This document shows, in pieces, positions 1 to 6,965 of a stretch of 21,565 bases of DNA; within the stretch, counting starts at the first letter, position 1, and each line of letters opens with the position of its first letter. The notes under the pieces were generated by a model, which ran no database searches, was not told where the DNA came from, and saw nothing but the letters and a program-made list of their open reading frames with translations. This DNA is from Discostella pseudostelligera. Its lineage: Eukaryota; Bacillariophyta; Thalassiosirophyceae; Thalassiosirales; Thalassiosiraceae. The stretch spans positions 1 through 21,565 of the forward strand of contig JALLBK010000610.1 in NCBI GenBank assembly GCA_036940085.1. Direction: 5' to 3'. The translations under genes and the position numbers were made by a program.

Positions 1-905
1 AGCAACTGCGTGATATGTCCCGTACAAATTTTGAGTTCTAGCGGAAGTGGATCTAGTTCAGGTGTCATTAGTGGTATCAACTTTGTCGTCAACAAATGTA
101 AAGGAGCTGCATTCCGCTGCGTCATCAACATGAGCATAAGTGGTGGTTTGGATACATCAATAAACACAGCAGTGAACAATGCGGTTGATAATGGCGTTGT
201 CGTGGTTGTTGCGGCGGGAAATAACAATGGTGGCGATGCTTGTAAATATTCGCCAGCATCAGCTGCAAAAGCCGTAACAGTTGGTTCCACAACCAGCACC
301 GACACAAAATCCTCCTTCAGTAACATCGGTTCTTGCGTCGACGTTTATGCTCCTGGATCGAATATCATTTCTGCTTCGGCGTCGTCCAATACGGGTGCAA
401 CGACCCTGAGTGGAACAAGCATGGCTTCTCCTCGTAAGTTTGAGTCTCTTCCCAAATGCGTACCATACCTTCTCGTCGAAAGACGTACACTCAATCTTTT
501 GTCCTCATTGCGTTATGTCGTTTAGATGTTGCTGGCATGGCTGCAGCCATTCTATCCCAAAATCCACTGCTTACTCCTCAACAGGTTCGAGATGCTATTG
601 TGAATAAAGCGTTGATGAAACCGTCGACCTCCACCACTCCGACCTGGTATATCGCTACTGATTGCTCATCAGCATCCGTTATAACATCATCTCCAACTAC
701 TCAACCTACGCTGAAGCCGACGACGAAAAGTCCAACTAGTATACCGTCTGCCAATCCGACGACCAAAAGCCCAACCAGTCTACCAACATCTGGTTCAACA
801 ACCGTTATCCCGGCTGTTAGTCCAACGGGAGTTCCATCATTTCTACCGACTACATCTAGCCCGACAGATTGTACGTGTGTATGCCCTTCTTCCACCACTA
901 GCTAA
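1..905 (+). CDS. Secreted subtilisin-like serine protease (S8, proteinase-K-like), 3' part
   Basis: The gene enters from the left edge in frame with base 1, so the start, the signal peptide and the catalytic Asp and His regions are outside the window. Coding exons are 1-433 and 526-905, stop 903-905. Seen: a proteinase-K-like SSGSGSSSGVISGI segment; VINMSISGG; the oxyanion-hole AAGN (Asn codon 220-222); and the catalytic-serine motif GTSMASP (Ser codon 418-420). Splicing out 434-525 restores GTSMASPHVAGMAAAIL, which the unspliced frame breaks right after SMASP, so the intron is well supported. After the protease fold comes a Ser/Pro/Thr-rich tail (about 690-890) of PTxxPT-like units, then a short CTCVCP end. 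Such tails are common in diatom secreted proteins and may be O-glycosylated. Known for the family: endopeptidase acting in the secretory route or outside the cell. The substrate cannot be inferred. Confidence 0.9.
434..525 (+). other. Intron in subtilase gene
   Basis: A 92-bp GT-AG intron: donor GTAAGT at 434, acceptor TTTAG ending at 525. It is phase 1 (C|AT makes the His of SPHVAG). Removal joins two halves of the most conserved motif of the S8 family. Confidence 0.92.
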
Positions 906-1855
906 AGAATTTTCTTCGTCGTGCTAAGAAGAGTGTCGTGGATGGGCTCTTGGTGTCGATTCGAGAGAGTAGGACAGTTGAAGAGTTGGTAGGGACATAT
1001 TTGTGTTTATTTACTGTTTGAAGAGTTGGCAGGCAGTTCTCCAATTTCTGTACAATGGTGGGGTTGACAACGATGTGGATAATGCTATATCGTAGTGTAC
1101 TGTCCACGAGCATCCCTTAGTTTACCCATGAGTGCGGACGAAATGTCACATGTCAGATAGATATTAACGACTTCGGTAGGATCTTGTATTGTTGTATGTA
1201 TATTATCTTCACATGTTCTTTAATTGATTCTCTCTGCAATGATGTCGGTATGCATTGATGCAATTACCTATTCATGCTTGGTGCTAGAATCTAGTAGCGG
1301 TGTCGTAAGGCTCGCCCCCTGGCAAATGAAGGAAGGATGCAACGTACGTCGTCATGGCAGAAGAAACCACCACAACGACGACGATGACGACGACGGTGAC
1401 GACGGACATGGCGACGGCACCATCACCGGCAGCCGGCCAAGCCGAGGCGCGGTGGGTAGGTAGCTGTAACTAATAACCCCTTAGGGAGGGAGAAGGTGCT
1501 ACTGGGCGGAGGGGATCGTAGTATGGAAGCGACGGCACCCATGGTCAATGATCAAGGATGTTGGGTGGGCTGCAGACTGTAGATAAGTACGATACGACGT
1601 GGATGTGGGCTGGGGGCCGGCGGGCGGGGGATGCATGCTGTGGGATGAAAAAATGACGTACGATAACTAGTACTTTCTCCCGCCAAAACCACAGCTCTCT
1701 GCTCTCCCGCCAACTCCATCACTTCTTCGACTTCCACCTCCACCTCCAATTCCAATCACCTCCAACCCTCGCCTCTCTCATCCTCATCTCTCTCCTGGCC
1801 AGCCTAGTAGAGGGACACTCTTTGGCATCACGGTATTATCATCATCGTCGTCGCC
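906..1855. other. Intergenic region, 950 bp, subtilase to SET gene
   Basis: No credible gene is seen. It holds a GAC/GAT-rich microsatellite-like patch (about 1373-1412), a G-rich patch (about 1605-1635) and, next to the SET gene, a strongly pyrimidine-rich stretch (about 1675-1800) typical of a diatom promoter or 5' leader. Two TCCCGCC motifs lie at 1677-1688 (CTCCCGCCAAAA) and 1703-1713. Confidence 0.6.
1677..1713 (+). promoter_or_regulatory. Paired E2F-like sites upstream of SET gene
   Basis: CTCCCGCCAAAA (1677-1688) and TCTCCCGCCAA (1703-1713) resemble the E2F/DP consensus TTTSSCGC and lie about 150-180 bp before the first ATG. The motif match is seen; function is inferred. Confidence 0.4.
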
Positions 1856-3871
1856 ATGCCTTCATTGAGTAATATGCCGTTTCTATCGCCATTCCAGATC
1901 CGGTCGTTCAGTTGCTTGACATTGACATGGTTGGCAATGTTCATGACGAAAATAATTTGCGGCTACGCCCTCGTCGTCGTCGTCGCTGTAGCTCCAACAG
2001 CAACTGGCTTTTCATGGTCGACCGCCGCGAATCATCGACATCATCATCATCATCATCATCACGGCAGTCCAATGGGCCGAGTAGGTCGCATTCACAACTA
2101 TGCCGTCGGTCACAGTAACAGTTTTCGTAGCAGCAGCACCTGCAGCACTAGTATCCGCAGCAGCAGTGCAATAACCACGTCCTCCAATAATGGCGACATT
2201 CTTTCCCAACAACATCGTCGATTGGAAACATTGGCCCAGATTGCCAATACTGCACTTGAACTTCATGGTACTGACATCTTCAAACCATTTCATGCTCGTG
2301 TTGGTGTTGTTTCACCTGCCGATGAGGGTGGTGACTTCCAACAAGGATATCTTCGTCTAGGCCTACTCGCCACTGAATCCTATTCTAGCAATACCAACAA
2401 GGATGAATACACTGTAGCTGCAATGCCATACTACGATACCGATGGATCTGGTCTATGTCTTGCACCACAGCTGGCCACACAATTAGTCTACAAGAATATA
2501 TTGCCCGAGGGATATGATGGATGGACGGGTGATGTGGGATTATTGGCCATGTTGTTACTTAATGAAATGGCTCGTTCGAATGTTATCGTTGGTGATGATG
2601 AAAAGAGTGCAAGGGGTATCGACTTGCCAAAACGTAAAGAGGGGATACAATCCTTACTCTCGGCATGGATATCGACATTGCCTTCCCCATCTGAAATGGA
2701 AGTTATGCATCCACTATTGTGGGAGGAAGAGGATCAAGAGAAATTGCAATCCTCATCAACCAAGAAGATATACCGATTATTGGATGATATTGATGATGAT
2801 TCGTCATGGTTGAATGAACGTGTTTGGAGTTTGGACCGAGATAAATTTCCTGAGTCTGTGATGATACGTGTAGGTGATAACGATGATGGTGAAGTAGAGG
2901 AACGACCATGTTTTACTCCCCGTGGTTTTCGATATGCTGTATCCCTCGTACGATCACGATCCTTCTTCGTGGATGATGCATTGCGTCTACTCCCATACCT
3001 CGACTATGCCAACCATGATGATGATTACGATTCACTGGAACTCAAGGGTGGCACCTTGGGGATGATGCTTTGGGGTGGATCGGCCAAGGGTGTCCTATTG
3101 AAGTCAGGCAAGTCCTCCATTACAGTGGGAGAAGAAATTCGTATCTCGTACGGTCCCAAGGGACCAGCGGACTATTTGTTAGATCATGGATTTGTACCAC
3201 CCATGTGTCGAGTGGATGGTGGCGGTGGTGGGAAGACGAAGACGAAGGGGCGATTAGGCGGTGTACTCGGATCGGCAATTACCTCCGAGTTATCGTTCGA
3301 GGTGGAAGATACGGATCGTTTCCGTGATGACAAATTGGACATTTTGGAATATGAAACGTACGATCTTGCGCCAATGGAACCCATTCAGACATTTGATGTT
3401 ACTGGTGGACCGGGATCGACGGGAGAGCCTGATCCTGCCATGATACAGTTCCTACGGTTGGTCAAGTTGGGAGGGAAGGATGCATTTCTCTTGGAATCCA
3501 TATTTCGTAAAGAAATTTGGGGTTTTATGAGCGAACCCGTGAGTGAAGAAAATGAACGAGGGGCCGTAACGGCGGTGATTGATGCATGCCAAAATGCCCT
3601 GTCGGATATGATGGAGGATAATGATGATGTTGATGGTGGTGGTTTGAATACAGAGAAGGATCAATTGTGCTCGATGGTGCGTGAGTCGGAACGTCAAGCT
3701 TTAAGTCGAACACTTGTGTACATGCAGCAGGAGGCGACAGCGTTGGATCTGAAGGAATATTATCAAGAGCGACGATTGAAGAGCTTGGGTCTTGATAGCG
3801 AGTGGACACCTGAGGACGACATGAACTTTGGAGCAACGCGAGTTCCAGGAGGAGCAGATTATGATTGGTAG
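1856..3871 (+). CDS. SET-domain lysine methyltransferase, Rubisco-LSMT-like, probably plastid-targeted
   Basis: Reads as 671 aa without introns. The SET core is recognised by LDYANHD (residues 382-388, matching the NH motif that binds S-adenosylmethionine) and GEEIRISYGPK (425-435) with the conserved catalytic-type Tyr432, followed by ADYLLDHGFVP. Before these lies the long alpha-helical insert usual in this family (LLSAWISTLPS, HPLLWEEED). The C-terminal part (about 510-640, with SEENERGAV) fits the Rubisco-LSMT substrate-binding domain. Known for the family: methylates lysines of Rubisco, aldolase or other non-histone proteins. The N-terminus has a hydrophobic stretch ending ATG|FSW (Phe52), like a diatom plastid presequence. 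Met30 (1943) would give a cleaner signal peptide than Met1, so the start is uncertain. Odd points: an eight-His run (62-69) and a poorly conserved GRGL-type N-terminal SET motif. The substrate is not known. Confidence 0.85.
   Translation: MPSLSNMPFLSPFQIRSFSCLTLTWLAMFMTKIICGYALVVVVAVAPTATGFSWSTAANHRHHHHHHHHGSPMGRVGRIHNYAVGHSNSFRSSSTCSTSIRSSSAITTSSNNGDILSQQHRRLETLAQIANTALELHGTDIFKPFHARVGVVSPADEGGDFQQGYLRLGLLATESYSSNTNKDEYTVAAMPYYDTDGSGLCLAPQLATQLVYKNILPEGYDGWTGDVGLLAMLLLNEMARSNVIVGDDEKSARGIDLPKRKEGIQSLLSAWISTLPSPSEMEVMHPLLWEEEDQEKLQSSSTKKIYRLLDDIDDDSSWLNERVWSLDRDKFPESVMIRVGDNDDGEVEERPCFTPRGFRYAVSLVRSRSFFVDDALRLLPYLDYANHDDDYDSLELKGGTLGMMLWGGSAKGVLLKSGKSSITVGEEIRISYGPKGPADYLLDHGFVPPMCRVDGGGGGKTKTKGRLGGVLGSAITSELSFEVEDTDRFRDDKLDILEYETYDLAPMEPIQTFDVTGGPGSTGEPDPAMIQFLRLVKLGGKDAFLLESIFRKEIWGFMSEPVSEENERGAVTAVIDACQNALSDMMEDNDDVDGGGLNTEKDQLCSMVRESERQALSRTLVYMQQEATALDLKEYYQERRLKSLGLDSEWTPEDDMNFGATRVPGGADYDW
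2037..2063 (+). repeat. CAT trinucleotide microsatellite (poly-His)
   Basis: Tandem CAT units inside the SET gene encode the HRHHHHHHHH run just after the predicted signal peptide. This tract is likely to vary in length between strains. Confidence 0.85.
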
Positions 3872-3984
3872 TCGTGGAATATTCATTTGAGAAGGTAAAT
3901 GCTATCCAAGGTTAACGCAGTGGAAGTTATAAATCACAACAATCATACAGAATCATACACAAGGAACGTCGTCACGTTGATCCA

Positions 3985-5985
3985 CTACCTCTTATTCCAT
4001 GTAGGTGCGATCGCCTCAATGAGAGATTCCTGTGCCAACTTTGCAATCTTCCAGCGGTCCGATACTGCCGCGTTGGGTTTCTCAATGCCTGAGACGTTCA
4101 AGGGCTCATCAATGCTGTTAAATGTTGCAAAGGAACCAGAAAATTCTGACCGCTGCAAAGAAGCTGCCATCAACATGGCTACACCTCTGCTCGTTCCTTC
4201 TCTAGAACCATCATCGATAACTACATCCATCGATGAGCAATCAGCCAACATTTGCCGCCATAGGGTGTTACGCTCCAAGGCCTTGCCACTTGCGACAATA
4301 ATGCACTGGTTCGGCTTTTGTCCACTAATGTATTGCGACGTACACACCTCATGTATCAACTGAAGGATGCAGCAAATTCTCAAAGTCACGGATTCAAGGC
4401 ATGCATACATTACATGGCTTGGAGTCGTTTCCCGCGTCAACCCCGAGATACAACCCTTGGCGCCACCCCGGAACCCAGTGCTTCGTTCGCCACTTAGAAA
4501 TGGAATCATGGTAACTTCTCCGCGCATGGACGCAGACGACCCAGCCATAGTCCGTTCCTGCTCATACGCCTCAGATACTTGTCCCAAACAAGCATCGAAG
4601 GACTCATTCGATTGCAAGTTCAGCATGGTCCGAGCCCATTCTACGACACTTCCTCCATCAGTGAGTGCTCCGCCCAGTAGAATGCGATCGCGGTGAACTC
4701 GATAACAAAACAGACCTGGTGGAATAGTAATCTTGCTTTCATCTACACCAGGATACAATGACAATGGTAGATTCAGACACACACGTGCAGCTGCGGACGT
4801 TCCAACAGTCACAGCAATGCGTTGGCTGCCTACAGGGTGCTCCGACGTTGAGATTCCACTGCATTTACTTCCAATGTTAGCAGCGGCACCATCACCAACT
4901 CCGAAGAAAAGATGCATCGGATATGATCGAAGTTCTGGCCATCTTTCCCAATAACTGTTTTCACTCCGATCGTCATTGTAGCGGGGGATGCCTTCTCGAA
5001 GGAACGGCAGGGCAGCATCAAAATCAGCCAATGGAGGCAGAAGATCAACAACCTCCGTATATTCTTCATCTTCTAGCAAGTCATCTTCTGTATACTGAAC
5101 AACACCATCGCATGTCTCCACAAGGTCTACCATTTGATCATCCCATGAACAGGTACGAAAATTGAGCATTCCAGTCCAACTAGCCTCGCTGTAAGAAATG
5201 GGCATTTGAATTTGAGGCCTACCACTCCAGCGATACAGACAGATGGAGGAGATAGTAGACCACTTGTCAATCGTTTTGGCAATAGCTTCGTTATCCTTGT
5301 TGCCGTAAAATGCACGTAGCTGCGGCAGTGCATAAGATGTATGGAGAGGTGTTCCTGAGCGTTGGTACATTTCATGTAGTGACTCTGCTCCTAGAGATCT
5401 ATCAGCATTTCATTGCATGTGATATGATGTGAGTTGTGACATTGAATCGTCGATGTGATGCAGACACTACACAACTTTGTGAACAACAACAACTTACTCT
5501 CTCAGACGTTGGCATTCCTCCACAACATCGTCCCTATTGCACGCATAGCTACAGGTGGCCACATCTCCCACTGGATCACCATAAATATCCAATGCGACGA
5601 AATTCATAACAAATGTCGAAAACCCAATAGCCACAACTTGATGCGGATACGAGTGGGTCAAATCGCACGACAACATTCTCTGACGAAGCAATTTCAGCGT
5701 CTCATCGACACAGTTGTCAATGGCTTCAAGCACTTCATGTATTCGAATGTGTCCGGTGATGGGTACAATTGCCTCTAGTGGAATGGCATGGCTGACTCCC
5801 TTGACAGCGGTGACAAGTGGAGGTGGTTGAGTCGATGACGATGATGACGACAATAGCGCGAGATGCTTATTGCTGTCGCTAGTACCGCTACCCCCACCCC
5901 CACCGCCATGATGAGGATGATATTCGTAGGCAGTACAACGAATGCTCGAACTGCCGGCGTCGATGGCAAGAAGGAACGACCTCAT
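3985..5985 (-). CDS. FGGY-family carbohydrate kinase, gluconokinase-like (two exons)
   Basis: Coding exons on the minus strand are 5985-5498 and 5398-3985, giving 633 aa. The N-terminus has the phosphate-binding motif DAGSSSIR (residues 9-16); AIGFSTFVMNFVALD follows, as in FGGY domain I. After the splice come LHEMYQRSGTPLHTSYA, the catalytic-base motif GVGDGAAANIG (Asp332), TVGTSAAARV, PPGLFCYRV, GGALTDGG, PFLSGERSTGF and a C-terminal VASGKALERN segment of the ATP-binding domain. The GGALTDGG and GERSxGF context is most like FGGY gluconokinases, which phosphorylate sugar acids or related polyols; the exact substrate is inferred. No clear targeting peptide, so probably cytosolic. The length exceeds the usual 480-550 aa, partly because of a Gly/Ser-rich insert (about 25-52). 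It converges on the SET gene, with 113 bp between the stop codons. Confidence 0.88.
5399..5497 (-). other. Intron in FGGY kinase gene
   Basis: A 99-bp GT-AG intron on the minus strand: donor GTAAGT (G at 5497), acceptor GATAG ending at 5399. It is phase 2; the split codon GA|A reads Glu and joins QRLRE to SLGAESLHEMYQRSG, the expected FGGY order. Closer AGs give the wrong phase. Confidence 0.85.
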
Positions 5986-6965
5986 TATCCTTCACGGCAC
6001 ACAGATTCTCAAACTGAAGAAAGATATAAGCCGGAGAGGCCTATCTCGGCCTAGGAGTGGAGCTTGGGTTGTTTGGGATAGGATGTCCGTGTCCGTAGTG
6101 TCCGTCATGAGTCATCATGGTGTTTACGTTACACGAACAACATTATGTTGGTTTTGTATTGTCGTTGGATGGTGGCGTGGAGGGAGGTACGAAACTTCAA
6201 GGACGGGAATAAGCTCAAATACAGGTTATGTGACGGACAGGCAATGGGTCCGGTATCAAATAGTTCGACTCGATACGGTATTATTTTCATATCTCCAGTC
6301 ATTGAATTAGTCATTGTGACGTACACAATAAATAAGAGTATCCATGAAACAGCGCAAACTCCATTTTTAGGTTAGGTTCTACATTAAAGGTGTATTGGGC
6401 ACGAATGGATCCGTGTCCAACCCATGGCCATGGCCATGATAGGCCATTATGTTGTGGCTGTGGCTACGCAGGGTGGCATCCTCCAAAGCCATACAAAGTA
6501 TGAGGCACAAGTCAGCATCATTACCATCAGCTCTCGCTTTCTCTAGAGAAAGCATCAGCGCCAGCACTATCGCAATTTATTCATCGTCATTTTCAGTGAA
6601 AAACTGTCGAGAGGACAATTATTGACGAGCCAACTTGATCACAAGATGTGAATTTTGAAGATAACGATGGGTAATACCAGCGACATTTACCATCTACCGA
6701 GCGACTTGTGTCATTTCATTTGACAGAATCGATGATTCATTGTGGGTGTTCATACAATACTTAGAGAGGGTGGGGGGGAGGTGCCCGGTTCTTTTTAAAT
6801 TGGATTTTCGGATTTAAATATTTATCTCAATGTGCAGAACCATTGGTCACTCTTTCATTGCCATCACGGTGGAGTAGCAATGTGAGTGAATTTCAATTGT
6901 CATCTGTCTTTCCAATCCTTTCATCCTTTTTCCTCATTACATTTCCAATCAACTGGTAATCTCAG
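5986..6965. other. Divergent intergenic region, FGGY kinase / six-Cys protein
   Basis: About 980 bp between two divergent starts. No convincing gene or RNA is seen. It contains a perfect 18-bp palindrome at 6536-6553, NcoI-like CCATGG repeats near 6420-6432, a G run near 6770-6781, AT-rich TATA-like sequence at about 6795-6830 (TTTTTAAATT, ATTTAAATATTTA) and a probable 5'-leader intron at 6882-6965. The AT-rich part is the likeliest core promoter of the 6966 gene. Confidence 0.5.
6882..6965 (+). other. Probable 5'-leader intron ending at the start codon of the six-Cys gene
   Basis: A GTGAGT donor at 6882 is followed by a strong pyrimidine tract (about 6905-6945) and an acceptor CTCAG ending at 6965, directly before ATGATG. 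The length, 84 bp, is in the range of the coding introns here. Transcript data are needed to confirm it. Confidence 0.45.

Noticed and set aside
1224..1463. 79-codon frame with an Asp-rich run
   Set aside because: It begins at TTG rather than ATG and its only feature comes from a GAC/GAT microsatellite.
3899..4954. Plus-strand frames opposite the FGGY kinase
   Set aside because: They are shadows of a well-supported minus-strand gene.
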